In this document: piece after piece, positions 7,253-15,518 of the stretch
Layout of the letters: each line of letters starts with the position of its first letter
Numbering within the stretch: position 1 is the stretch's first letter
Assembly: GCF_024129865.1 (NCBI RefSeq)
Contig: NZ_JAMYFE010000100.1
Span: 1-39,888 of the forward strand
Direction: 5' to 3'
Origin: Stieleria tagensis
Lineage (GTDB): Bacteria > Planctomycetota > Planctomycetia > Pirellulales > Pirellulaceae
Length of the DNA: 39,888 nucleotides
The notes under the pieces: model-generated
The model's database searches: none
The model's input: the letters and a program-made list of their open reading frames with translations, nothing else
Told to the model about the DNA's origin: nothing
Position numbers and translations under genes: made by a program

Positions 7253-8542
7253 CTAGTTTGCTTCGAAGCGAACTTCGCCGTCGACGATGGCAGCGGTGAC
7301 GCGCCCTGTTAATCGCATGCCTTCAAAGGGTGTGCTGATACAAGTCGACCGAAATTGGTTCGGATCCACATCCCAACTCTGATTGGGATCGATCAAGACA
7401 ATGTCGGCAGGCTTGCCGATCCCGAGTGTGCCGCCGTCAATCCCGGCGATTTGTGCCGGCTGGGTCGACATTCGATCGATCAGTTCCATCCAATTCAGGA
7501 TCCCGGGTTTGACCAAGGCCGTCGCCGCCGTGGCCAATGCGGTTTCCAACGAAGAAATTCCAAACGGTGTCTGGTCCAGATCGTTCATCATCTTTTCGCG
7601 ACTTCGCGGCATATGACCGGACTGAATGGCGTCGATCGTTTTGTCTTTGACCGCTTGGCAAAGTGTTTCCACGTGCCGCGGACTACGCAGCGGCGGGTGG
7701 ACTTTGAAACGTGACTCGTACGACCGCATCTCTGCGTCGCTCAGCATCAAATTGTGCGGACAGACCGATGCACTGACTACGATCCCACGGCTTTTGACTC
7801 GGCGCAACATGTCGACCGACCCCATCGTGCTGACCGGACCGACATGCAATCGCCCATCGGTGGCTTCGGCCAACCGCACGTCGCGCGCGACCGCGAGATC
7901 CTCGGCTTCGGTCGGCAACCCTTTTAATCCCAGCACCAACGACACCTGACCCTCGTGCATCACACCGCCCGACGCCAACTCGGGAACTTCGGGGCGGTCA
8001 AAGATGGGGCGGTTTAACATGCGACAATACTCGAGTGCACGCTTGAGCAACGCATCGTTGGGAATCGCCCGCGGCGCGTCTGAAAACGCCACCGCACCGG
8101 CTCGGGTCAGCAAGCCTAGCTCCGCCATCTGTTTGCCGTCGCCACCTTTGCTTAAACAACCGACCACATGAATTTTCGCGCCCAATGCCTGGGCGGCTTT
8201 TTGGCGGACGAATTCGACGGCGCCATGCGAATCGATCACGGGATCGGTCCCCGAGTTCGCCAAAATGGAGGTGAAACCGCCAGCCAACGCAGCGTGCGAT
8301 ACGCTGTGAATCGTTTCATCTTCTTCGAACCCTGGCTCGCGCAGTTCGACCCCCAGATCGACCAGTCCCGGCGCGATCAAACACCCCGCGGCATCGATCA
8401 CGCGGCATCCGGCGATCAAGTCACCATCAGCCGGATCAATTGCCGCAATGATGCCATTGTGAATGAGCAGTCGACCACGACGGTTCAAATTTTGGCTGGG
8501 GTCGACCAGGACCCCGTTTTCGATCAGCAGGGGTGTGTTCAT
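7253..8542 (-). CDS. pyrC: dihydroorotase homologue, probably catalytically inactive (PyrC'-like)
   Basis: A 429-residue protein with the amidohydrolase/class I dihydroorotase layout, translationally coupled (4-bp overlap) to pyrB. The family motif D-x-H-x-H-LREPG reads D62-L-G64-V-E66-LREPG, so both metal-binding His are gone. The H-x-E-D region reads FDRPEVP (181-187), the H-x-x-H-V-S motif has lost its second His (P236), PHH is PHN (263-264), and the catalytic Asp of TDHAP is Gly309. In Pseudomonas an inactive DHOase (PyrC') is a structural partner of aspartate carbamoyltransferase; I infer the same role here. A working dihydroorotase should then lie elsewhere in the genome. Confidence 0.88.
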   Translation of the reverse strand: MNTPLLIENGVLVDPSQNLNRRGRLLIHNGIIAAIDPADGDLIAGCRVIDAAGCLIAPGLVDLGVELREPGFEEDETIHSVSHAALAGGFTSILANSGTDPVIDSHGAVEFVRQKAAQALGAKIHVVGCLSKGGDGKQMAELGLLTRAGAVAFSDAPRAIPNDALLKRALEYCRMLNRPIFDRPEVPELASGGVMHEGQVSLVLGLKGLPTEAEDLAVARDVRLAEATDGRLHVGPVSTMGSVDMLRRVKSRGIVVSASVCPHNLMLSDAEMRSYESRFKVHPPLRSPRHVETLCQAVKDKTIDAIQSGHMPRSREKMMNDLDQTPFGISSLETALATAATALVKPGILNWMELIDRMSTQPAQIAGIDGGTLGIGKPADIVLIDPNQSWDVDPNQFRSTCISTPFEGMRLTGRVTAAIVDGEVRFEAN

Positions 8543-9507
8543 GATGCGTTCAACCTATCGGCAGCAGACAACAGGTACAGCGCGGACATACGCACCGCGA
8601 TTCCGTTGGTGACCTGTTCCAAAATCACGCTGTGGGGACCATCGGCAACTTCAGGCGTGATTTCGACGCCACGATTGATCGGCCCGGGTGCCATGATCAA
8701 GATATTGTCCTTTGCACGCTGCATCCGCGACGCGCTCATCGCGTACAGCGCTGCGTATTCTCGGACACTGGGAAACGGGCGGGCGTGCTGGCGTTCGAAC
8801 TGCACACGCAACAGATTCAATACGTCACAACGAGGCAGGATCTCGTCTAAATGATGGGCGACTTCGAAACCGAGTTCCTCCCAACGCGGACTGACCAACG
8901 TCGGGGGCCCACAAATGATGACGTGTGCGCCCAGTTTTTTCAGGCCCCAGATGTTACTACGGGCGGTGCGACTGTGGGCAATGTCACCGACCAGGGCGAC
9001 AGTCAATCCTTGCAGGCTGCCGCGATGCTGACGGATCGTCAACAGATCCAACAGGCCCTGAGTGGGATGTTCATGTGGACCATCGCCGGCATTTAGTACA
9101 CAACAACCCAGTTCACGCGCCAGCAGATTCGCTGTGCCCGGGGTGCTGTGACGCGTGACGACCCAATCCACCCCCATCGCTTCAATGGTCTTGGCTGTAT
9201 CGGCGAACGTTTCGCCTTTCGACACGCTCGAACCGCTGGAACCGAATTCGACGGTGTCGGCCCCTAAACGTTTTGCGGCCAGCGAAAAACTGTTGCGTGT
9301 TCGGGTGCTGTTTTCAAAAAACAAGTTGGCACAGGTCTTGCCGGACAACAGCGATAATTTTCGCCGGCAGCCGTCAGTCGCTTCTTTTAAAACCTGGGCG
9401 ACATCCAACAGCGTCGTGATTTCTTCCGCCGATAACGACTCCAAATCCAACAGGTGACGTCGATGCCAACGTTGAACAAACGGAGTCAAATCAGGCTCGG
9501 TCATCAA
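8539..9507 (-). CDS. pyrB: aspartate carbamoyltransferase catalytic chain
   Basis: A 322-residue enzyme that condenses carbamoyl phosphate with aspartate, the committed step of pyrimidine synthesis. The carbamoyl-phosphate loop FFENSTRTR is at residues 63-71, followed by KGET near 98, TRHSTPG near 118 and the HPTQ motif at 147-150; the C-terminal half has the aspartate-binding domain ([11 protein letters not shown] near 274). No regulatory pyrI is adjacent. Instead the downstream partner, overlapping by 4 bp, is the inactive dihydroorotase homologue. The start may be either of two adjacent ATG codons (9507 or 9504). Confidence 0.95.
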   Translation of the reverse strand: MMTEPDLTPFVQRWHRRHLLDLESLSAEEITTLLDVAQVLKEATDGCRRKLSLLSGKTCANLFFENSTRTRNSFSLAAKRLGADTVEFGSSGSSVSKGETFADTAKTIEAMGVDWVVTRHSTPGTANLLARELGCCVLNAGDGPHEHPTQGLLDLLTIRQHRGSLQGLTVALVGDIAHSRTARSNIWGLKKLGAHVIICGPPTLVSPRWEELGFEVAHHLDEILPRCDVLNLLRVQFERQHARPFPSVREYAALYAMSASRMQRAKDNILIMAPGPINRGVEITPEVADGPHSVILEQVTNGIAVRMSALYLLSAADRLNAS

Positions 9508-9598
9508 TCCACTCTTTGCCAGGTCTGCGGTCGGTCCGGAAGCAATCCGCGGTTTGCTAGCCTAATGAATTGCCCCGTGATTCGCGAGCGGTGGTGCA

Positions 9599-10030
9599 CT
9601 ACAAATTGTGCTGACCAGAACCGTCGCAATGACCCGGTCGACAGCACAACAACAACGACCACGCAACGATCCAGCTGAGCCCACCGAGCGGGGTGACCGC
9701 ACCCAACCAAGGTGTATCGGTTAACACTAGCAAGTACAGACTGCCGCTAAACAAGATGATTCCGGCACAAAACAGAATCCCGGCACGACGTTGCCAAACA
9801 GGCCGGGCGCCCTGCGCTGCAGCAAGCGCCAACAAAGCGACCGCGTGGATCAGATGATACTTGGCGGCGGTTTCAAACTGAGCCAAACGCTTGGCCATCC
9901 AGAGCGGATCCGATGACTGGCCGGCCAAGAAATCCGGCAGCAGATGCGCCCCAAAAGCACCGATCCCCACGCCACTGGCACCCGCGATTGCTGCGGCAAC
10001 CCACAACCAACCATTCGACACAGCAGTCAT
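9599..10030 (-). CDS. DUF423 family membrane protein
   Basis: A 143-residue integral membrane protein with four predicted helices. It carries the DUF423 signatures GASGVGIGAFGAHLLPDF near residue 18 and QFETAAKYHLIHAVALLALA near 50, and a third helix with GIILFSGSLYLL near 90. The function of this family (E. coli YgdD) is unknown. Its start overlaps the stop of the upstream response regulator by 4 bp, so the two are translationally coupled, but no functional link between them is known. Confidence 0.88.
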   Translation of the reverse strand: MTAVSNGWLWVAAAIAGASGVGIGAFGAHLLPDFLAGQSSDPLWMAKRLAQFETAAKYHLIHAVALLALAAAQGARPVWQRRAGILFCAGIILFSGSLYLLVLTDTPWLGAVTPLGGLSWIVAWSLLLCCRPGHCDGSGQHNL

Positions 10031-10434
10031 GCCGACGCCAATTGGGTTTCGACACAGCGAATCAGTTTATCCATTTGGAAGGGCTTGCGAATGTATTCGC
10101 TGACCCCCAGCAATTCGGCATAGGCCTTGTGACGACTGCCTTCGTTTCCCGTGATCATGATCACCGGCACCATTTGGTCGGACATGCGCCGCAATTTTTC
10201 GAGCACCAAAAAACCGCTGCGCTTGGGCATCATCATGTCCAAGATGATCAAATTCGGCGACTCGCGCTCGGCCAACGCCAACCCTTGGTTGCCGTCGCGT
10301 GCGACCACGACTTCGTAACCGTGGCCTTCGAGAGCGTAGCGAACGGATTCGACGATTTCGACATCGTCGTCAACGATCAAGATTTTTGCGGTCTGCCCTT
10401 TGACATCTTCATCGGTGGCGTCTGCATCGACCAT
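10027..10434 (-). CDS. single-domain response regulator (CheY-like receiver)
   Basis: A 135-residue receiver domain without an output domain. Acidic residues are in LIVDDD near residue 20, the predicted phosphoacceptor Asp is in IILDMMMPKRSG near 63, the conserved Thr is in MITGNEG, and the conserved Lys is in IRKPF. I chose ATG 10434 because the receiver starts soon after it; the frame is open for 47 more residues upstream that resemble no receiver domain. No histidine kinase is adjacent, so the partner is unknown. It overlaps the DUF423 gene by 4 bp. Confidence 0.85.
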   Translation of the reverse strand: MVDADATDEDVKGQTAKILIVDDDVEIVESVRYALEGHGYEVVVARDGNQGLALAERESPNLIILDMMMPKRSGFLVLEKLRRMSDQMVPVIMITGNEGSRHKAYAELLGVSEYIRKPFQMDKLIRCVETQLASA

Positions 10435-10632
10435 TAACAAGCGACCTGGCAGGTGTAGAAAGGGTGGGAGAATATCCGGAGGGAGAGAGCAGTTTAGCCC
10501 ATCCACAGGCAAGCGTAGGCCCTGAACTGAGCCAGGTCGACAAAAAGAATCGGACAATGACTGTGCGGGTCGCATGATAAACTGCCAGTCTGAGCTCTGC
10601 CGGGCCCACCCGCTAGCGAATCACGATCCCTT

Positions 10633-11469
10633 TCAGTTGTCAGAAAATGAAGTGGGGCTGGTGTCCCAAGGGTTCATTTTCACCACGGGTGCTCCGTTGA
10701 CCACATGGTCCATCACCCATCGATCCAGATCTGCCAACACGACGCTGTTCATTTCATCGGAATTGCGATACTGGCGAATCTCCAACTGAGCCTTGATCGA
10801 AATCGCAGCCTGGATTTCACCCAAGAATCGTTCCGAGCTAAAGTCTTGGTTTTCAATCGAGCGCTGCCATAACATCGGCAAGCGTCGCTGGCGCAAGCGT
10901 TCGCGATCGATCAAATTTTCATTCGGCAATCCGAACTCGCCCCCCAACGAAATCGCTGCGGCGAACAGTTCAGGGTTTTGCATTGCGATTCGTAGCGCCA
11001 TTTCACCGCCACGTTGATAACCCGCCAAAACAATTCGTTCGGCGTGAACGCTGTATTGGTCAGCAGCGCGATTGATCGCCTGCAACACCGTTCGCTCAGC
11101 TGATTCGAGTGCCGTCACACCACCGCCCCATTCGAATCGGTGGCCCGATGCATCACTCGATTTGGGGGCTCGGATTCCTGTCGCCAAATAATTTCGCGTG
11201 CTGACATGTGGCATCACATGACAGACTTGGTTCTCGTTGAATCCATCACTGTGCAGCCACACGATCAACGGATAACGATAATTGGATTCGTAGTGCAGCG
11301 GCACAAAAAACGTCTGAGCGCGTGTCGCGGTCGACCATCCCGATGGCGTCTCGGTGTCATCCCAGGGGCAAACATCCGGAACAGAGTCGGAACTCAAGTC
11401 CTGCTCCGTTGAATCATCCGCGTTTTCCGACGTGGAGTCCCAAACGATAGAAGCATCGAAACGGTTCAT
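10633..11469 (-). CDS. alpha/beta-hydrolase-like protein lacking the nucleophile
   Basis: A 278-residue protein resembling carboxylesterase/phospholipase-type alpha/beta hydrolases: YPLIVWLHSDGFNENQ near residue 66 matches the oxyanion-hole strand, and RIVLAGYQRGGEMALRIA (145-162) matches the nucleophile elbow. The usual G-x-S-x-G reads G150-Y-Q152-R-G154, with Gln replacing the Ser. No catalytic His is evident near the C-terminus, where NSDEMNSVVLADLD occupies the expected place. It looks like a non-catalytic member, perhaps binding rather than hydrolysing. There is no signal peptide. It stands alone, 198 bp from the response regulator. Confidence 0.78.
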   Translation of the reverse strand: MNRFDASIVWDSTSENADDSTEQDLSSDSVPDVCPWDDTETPSGWSTATRAQTFFVPLHYESNYRYPLIVWLHSDGFNENQVCHVMPHVSTRNYLATGIRAPKSSDASGHRFEWGGGVTALESAERTVLQAINRAADQYSVHAERIVLAGYQRGGEMALRIAMQNPELFAAAISLGGEFGLPNENLIDRERLRQRRLPMLWQRSIENQDFSSERFLGEIQAAISIKAQLEIRQYRNSDEMNSVVLADLDRWVMDHVVNGAPVVKMNPWDTSPTSFSDN

Positions 11470-11783
11470 AGTAAACCGGTGCTCAACAAAAGGTTATGGA
11501 ACAAGCTAGACAGACGCATTTTGACTCGCCGCGCGTCACGGTGAAAGGCTGCCCGATTGCATTTCACTCTCTCGCACGACTGAGATACAAACGTATGGCG
11601 AGACCGCAGATCATGTCAACGCTGAAGCAAACAATTCGGTCCACCAAAACCAAACTTTGGCGGCCCGCCGGCACTGCCCCTGAGAGTACCGCAAATGAAC
11701 GTTTTCCGGCTAACAAGTGGACCGTCAAAACCAGCAGTGTCATAGCGGGACATGCCAGCAAAGGATCCAACAAACCGATTCAT
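11470..11783. other. intergenic region, no gene recognised
   Basis: This 314-bp stretch precedes the alpha/beta-hydrolase-like gene and lies downstream of the MerR-type regulator. Short frames on both strands (11496-11813 plus, 11564-11773 minus) have no recognisable domain and no convincing ribosome-binding site. Presumably it holds the promoter of the minus-strand gene starting at 11469. Confidence 0.4.
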
Positions 11784-12692
11784 TTAATCTTGTCGCTTCA
11801 GAATTGCCGCTAACTCGATTAAGTGCCGCAGACTGTCGCAATACGCTGTGTACCGCAGTTTGGGACGCAAGCTGTCATCCAATGCGCGACCGCCGACAAT
11901 CATCGACACCTGGTCGTCCAGCGAATCTGCCAACTTGTTTTGCTCGCGAATCAAACGCTCTGGATCCACCACCGACGTCACACTCAACCAAACCAGTTTC
12001 GGCGAATAATCGATGACTGCTTCGGCCAGCGAATCAAGAGGCACGTCATTGCCTAAATTGATGGCGTTCCACCCCGACTCACGCAAAACCAACTCCACCA
12101 GCGCGGTTGGGATTTGATAGGGATCCGACTCGGGTGCCGCACCAATCGCCACCGGCGCGGCGGCGGGCAAATTGTCCAGCCCGGCGCGTAGCACTTGGAT
12201 CAGACGCGCGCAAATCGTGCAACTACGACGCTCTTGATACACTGCCAACTCGCCGCAGCCCCAGGCATCGCCCTGACCGCGCAAGGCATCGGCAATCAAA
12301 TCCTCGGCGGCTTCGGCACGCGTCCAGCCCAGCGATAGACGCTCCTCTAGCAATTGCAAGCATCGATCTTCGTCGCCGACCGCGAGCGCCGCGCGAAACG
12401 CTTGTTGTGCCGGCTCGCGGCCCTCGCCCCGCACCGGAGGGTGGCGGACCGCCGGCTTGCTAGCAACCGAGAGTTCTAAATCATCGATCCCCAGCACTTG
12501 TGGATCGGCCAGCGTGCGATTGGTCGAACGCAAAAACTGGCGTAATCCGGAAAGTGTGATCCTTCGGTGCCCGCCGACCGTACGGACTGTTGGAATCACG
12601 CCCTGATCGCACCAGCGTTTGATCGACGACTCGCTGACCTGCAGCGACGTGGCAACCTGCTTGGGCGAATATTCAGACCGCAAATTCGTCAC
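11784..12692 (-). CDS. MerR-family regulator with CarH/LitR-like but B12-ligand-less sensor domain
   Basis: A 302-residue predicted DNA-binding regulator. Residues 7-58 form a MerR-type helix-turn-helix (YSPKQVATSLQVSESSIKRW, then RTVGGHRRI). Residues 93-175 resemble the four-helix cap and 178-300 the Rossmann part of B12-binding regulators such as CarH. In CarH the cap has W-x10-H and the second domain has a cobalamin-coordinating His. Here W144 is kept, but the cap His position is R155 and the coordinating His position is Y192 (DPYQIP). It should therefore not bind adenosylcobalamin in the usual way. The start is GTG at 12692. It is divergent from a sigma factor and probably controls it, as LitR-type regulators often do. 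Confidence 0.82.
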   Translation of the reverse strand: MTNLRSEYSPKQVATSLQVSESSIKRWCDQGVIPTVRTVGGHRRITLSGLRQFLRSTNRTLADPQVLGIDDLELSVASKPAVRHPPVRGEGREPAQQAFRAALAVGDEDRCLQLLEERLSLGWTRAEAAEDLIADALRGQGDAWGCGELAVYQERRSCTICARLIQVLRAGLDNLPAAAPVAIGAAPESDPYQIPTALVELVLRESGWNAINLGNDVPLDSLAEAVIDYSPKLVWLSVTSVVDPERLIREQNKLADSLDDQVSMIVGGRALDDSLRPKLRYTAYCDSLRHLIELAAILKRQD

Positions 12693-12707
12693 GGGGAGTT
12701 CCAGTGG

Positions 12708-12722
12708 TGAACGTTTTGGACG
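12708..12722 (+). promoter_or_regulatory. 15-bp direct repeat, copy 1 (candidate operator)
   Basis: TGAACGTTTTGGACG occurs here, 15 nt before the GTG start of the MerR-type regulator, and again exactly at 12891-12905 before the sigma gene, in the same orientation. An exact 15-mer recurring within 200 bp, once at each divergent gene, suggests a regulator-binding site, most simply for the MerR-type protein. Confidence 0.6.
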
Positions 12723-12857
12723 CTAGAGAAGTCACTCGATGCGGGAAATCGTAGCGGAATCAGAGCCCCCGCCAAGCTTCTCTCGCCCCGGCTTTTTCGA
12801 AAATTTAACTTATTTGGCGGACTTTGATGATAATTCGCCATTAAATGCTACTGGCCA

Positions 12858-12886
12858 TTGTCACCACCGGCCCCTACAGATATACC
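12858..12886 (+). promoter_or_regulatory. candidate sigma-70 promoter of the sigma/SRPBCC-epimerase operon
   Basis: TTGTCA (12858-12863, five of six to consensus) and TATACC (12881-12886, four of six) are separated by 17 nt. Transcription would start near 12892, placing the second 15-bp repeat right at the start site, which fits repression by a bound regulator. No transcript data support this. Confidence 0.45.
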
Positions 12887-12890
12887 GTAT

Positions 12891-12905
12891 TGAACGTTTT
12901 GGACG
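12891..12905 (+). promoter_or_regulatory. 15-bp direct repeat, copy 2 (candidate operator or ECF-like promoter)
   Basis: This exact copy of the 12708-12722 sequence lies 36 bp before the sigma gene. Its GAAC (12892-12895) followed after 17 nt by CGTT (12913-12916) also resembles an extracytoplasmic-function sigma promoter. That downstream CGTT is absent at copy 1, so the operator reading is favoured, but both remain possible. Confidence 0.55.
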
Positions 12906-12941
12906 AATCGAGCGTTCTCTCTTACTGCTTTCGAGGAACAA

Positions 12942-14045
12942 ATGATGCCAGCGACGCCGTTACAACGATCGAACCCCGCATTCGATGTCTCCCAGAAACC
13001 GGCGAAAACTGAGACTCATGCGGACCTGGAGCAGCCCACGAAACTGCGTGCCCGCCCGCCGGCTTGGATCAAGTTTCCAGAGCTAGAAGATGCCAATGCA
13101 GCGGTCGATGCGTTCCTTGAACCGCTTGATGCACTTGATAGCAGTGACCTGAAGGCTCGCACCAAACGCCGTTTGCGAGAAGAAATTTCGTTTATTTCCA
13201 ACAGCGATTTTGTCAGTTCTCAGTTCGGTAAACAGGTGTTTGCCGATCCGCTCAATTTGGCACCGCGTCAAGCGGAACTGGGCATTGCTGCGATTCGCCG
13301 TAGTGGCATTGAGATGCCGATTCACTTGGGGCGACTGTGTGAAGCACCGCTGCTGAAGCCCGAACAGGAACGCATGCTGTTCCAACGAATGAATTACTTG
13401 CTGCAGCAGGCTGCGGTGCATCGTAGTTTTCTGAACCCTAACCGCCCCTCGCGTGTGCGACTGGAACTGATCGATCGCCTCCTGGCTTTGGCGGCTTGGC
13501 ATCGCGACCGAATCGTCGAAGCAAATCTTCGGCTGGTTTTTTCGATCGTCAAAAAGTTCGTGAATCCGAACAACAACTTTGACGACTTGCTAAGCGATGG
13601 GATTGTTGCGTTGATCCGCGCGGTGGAAAAATTCGATTTCGATCGTGGATTTCGCTTCAGCACCTACGCGACCCAAGTCATCCGCCGCAACTCCTACCGC
13701 ACGGTTGTCTTGAATCAGCAAGAGCGGCAGAAGACGGTCGGTGGCCTGCAAGACATGGACCTGGATTTAACGGACGAAGGTCGAGAGTCTGCGATCAGCG
13801 AAAAACGCTGGCATGAACTGCGAAGCCGGCTGAGCGTGATGCTGGAAGAATTGGACCGCCGCGAAAAATTTATCATTCGCGCACGATTCTCGTTGGGAGC
13901 CCACCGCAAAGTCCACACCTTACAAGCGCTTGCCAATCGTTTGGGTGTATCGAAAGAACGCGTCCGCCAGCTGGAACGCCGCGCGATGGACAAACTGCGT
14001 GGCATGGTCGGTGACGTTAATCTTGCCGAAATGGAAGCGCAGTGA
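12942..14045 (+). CDS. sigma-70 family RNA polymerase sigma factor (alternative)
   Basis: A 367-residue sigma factor. A region 1.2-like segment is near residues 125-155. Region 2 is clear (ANLRLVFSIVKKFVNPNNNF, then FDFDRGFRFSTYATQVIRR near 230-250). Region 4 has the helix-turn-helix and the RVRQLERRAMDKLRG ending near 340-355. It is larger than ECF factors and closer to the primary-like type, but with an unfamiliar N-terminal 120 residues and a reduced region 3. A GAGGAAC ribosome-binding site precedes ATG 12942; ATG 12945 is an alternative. It is divergent from the CarH-like regulator and overlaps the next gene by 4 bp, suggesting a regulated operon. Confidence 0.9.
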   Translation: MMPATPLQRSNPAFDVSQKPAKTETHADLEQPTKLRARPPAWIKFPELEDANAAVDAFLEPLDALDSSDLKARTKRRLREEISFISNSDFVSSQFGKQVFADPLNLAPRQAELGIAAIRRSGIEMPIHLGRLCEAPLLKPEQERMLFQRMNYLLQQAAVHRSFLNPNRPSRVRLELIDRLLALAAWHRDRIVEANLRLVFSIVKKFVNPNNNFDDLLSDGIVALIRAVEKFDFDRGFRFSTYATQVIRRNSYRTVVLNQQERQKTVGGLQDMDLDLTDEGRESAISEKRWHELRSRLSVMLEELDRREKFIIRARFSLGAHRKVHTLQALANRLGVSKERVRQLERRAMDKLRGMVGDVNLAEMEAQ

Positions 14046-15457
14046 GCCGGTATACCGCGGCGATCTCGCTGCCGGTCAGTGCCAGCGAAGCATTTGCGTA
14101 CCACGAGCGCCCCGGCGCATTGCAACGACTGATTCCTCCCTGGAAAAGCGTTTCGATTGAACACTCCGACGGCAGCTTGAAACCCGGCAGCAATGTTATC
14201 CTGCGGATGAACATCGGCCCAATTCCAACGCGTTGGGTTGCCGAACATGTGGATTACGATCCACCGCACCTGTTTGGCGACGTGCAGCGATCGGGGCCCT
14301 TTGCCAGTTGGCAGCACCAACATCGCTTTGAACCGGTCGGCGAAGAGAGTTGTTTACTACGAGATGAAATTGAGTACCAGCTGCCTGCTGCGCCGGTAGG
14401 ACCGATGCTGGGTGGTGGTATCGCCAGAAAAGAAATCGAGGCGATGTTTGCGTATCGCCATCGCGTCACTCGAGATGACTTGCAACTCGCTGCCAACCAT
14501 CCCACCAGCGCGATGCAGATTGCCGTGTCCGGCTCAAGCGGTTTAGTGGGTCGAAAATTGTGCACGCTATTGCGTCTGCTCGGGCACAAAGTGATCCGAC
14601 TCGAGCGTTCACTGTCCCCGGCGGAATCCACGCACAATGGCGACGCCGAAAAGGACGGCGGCATGGATGTCGTTGCCCCGTGGTCATCTCCGGACCAGGC
14701 ACAACGACTTTCTGGAATCGATGCGGTCGTTCACCTCGCGGGCAAACCGATCGCGGACAAGCGCTGGACCGATTCCATCAAGAAACAAATTCGCGACAGT
14801 CGCATTGACCTCACGCGTCGCCTGGCAACCTCGCTCGCCTCACTGCCGCAACCTCCCAAGGTAATGATCTGTGCTTCTGCGGTCGGTCTGTACGGTGATC
14901 GCGGCGACGAAGTCTTGACCGAATCCAGCACCGCTGGCGATGGTTTTTTGGCCGACGTCGCGCAGCAGTGGGAGAGTGCATGCGATCCAGCACGACAAGC
15001 CGGCATCCGTGTGGTCAACGCAAGACTAGGAATGGTATTGGATCCCGACGGTGGCGCGTTGGCTGAGATGTTAACGCCGGCCAAGTTTTGTGCGGGAGCG
15101 CTCGGTGACGGAAAGCAATGGGTCAGCTGGGTTGCTGTCGACGACGTGATCGGATCGATCTATCACGCCATCTGCTGTGACAATATCAACGGGCCGATGA
15201 ACGTGACCGCCCCCCAGGCTTTGACGGGCACAGAGTTTGCAAAAACCTTGGCCAACGTCCTCGATCGCGTGGCACTCATTCCCGCCCCCGCATTTGTGCT
15301 GCGAATGGCCCTCGGCGAAATGGCCGATGCGCTGTTGCTGTCCAGCGCCCATGCCGTGCCCGAAGTGTTAACGCAATCGGGATACGAATTCCGATTCGCC
15401 AATGCTGGCGATGCACTGCGATACTGCCTTGGCAAAGACCGCTTGGGCGGAATGTGA
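14042..15457 (+). CDS. SRPBCC-TIGR01777 fusion: NAD(P)-dependent epimerase-like protein
   Basis: A 471-residue two-domain protein starting at GTG 14042, overlapping the sigma gene stop by 4 bp. Residues 1-150 form an SRPBCC-type lipid/ligand-binding domain (SLPVSASEAFAYHERPGALQ, RSGPFASWQHQHRFEP). From residue 159 a TIGR01777-type extended short-chain dehydrogenase follows (E. coli YfcH-like), with the nucleotide loop GSSGLVG at 164-170, HLAGKPIADKRWT near 236 and SAVGLYGDRGDE near 285. The substrate of this family is unknown. Fusions of this kind occur near LitR-type light-responsive regulators in other bacteria (from memory), which matches the context here. Confidence 0.88.
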   Translation: MSRYTAAISLPVSASEAFAYHERPGALQRLIPPWKSVSIEHSDGSLKPGSNVILRMNIGPIPTRWVAEHVDYDPPHLFGDVQRSGPFASWQHQHRFEPVGEESCLLRDEIEYQLPAAPVGPMLGGGIARKEIEAMFAYRHRVTRDDLQLAANHPTSAMQIAVSGSSGLVGRKLCTLLRLLGHKVIRLERSLSPAESTHNGDAEKDGGMDVVAPWSSPDQAQRLSGIDAVVHLAGKPIADKRWTDSIKKQIRDSRIDLTRRLATSLASLPQPPKVMICASAVGLYGDRGDEVLTESSTAGDGFLADVAQQWESACDPARQAGIRVVNARLGMVLDPDGGALAEMLTPAKFCAGALGDGKQWVSWVAVDDVIGSIYHAICCDNINGPMNVTAPQALTGTEFAKTLANVLDRVALIPAPAFVLRMALGEMADALLLSSAHAVPEVLTQSGYEFRFANAGDALRYCLGKDRLGGM

Positions 15458-15518
15458 AATCGTTGACCGGACGGGAAACGACCGGAGTCAATTCACTGGC
15501 GATATTCCCCGCCCCCTT

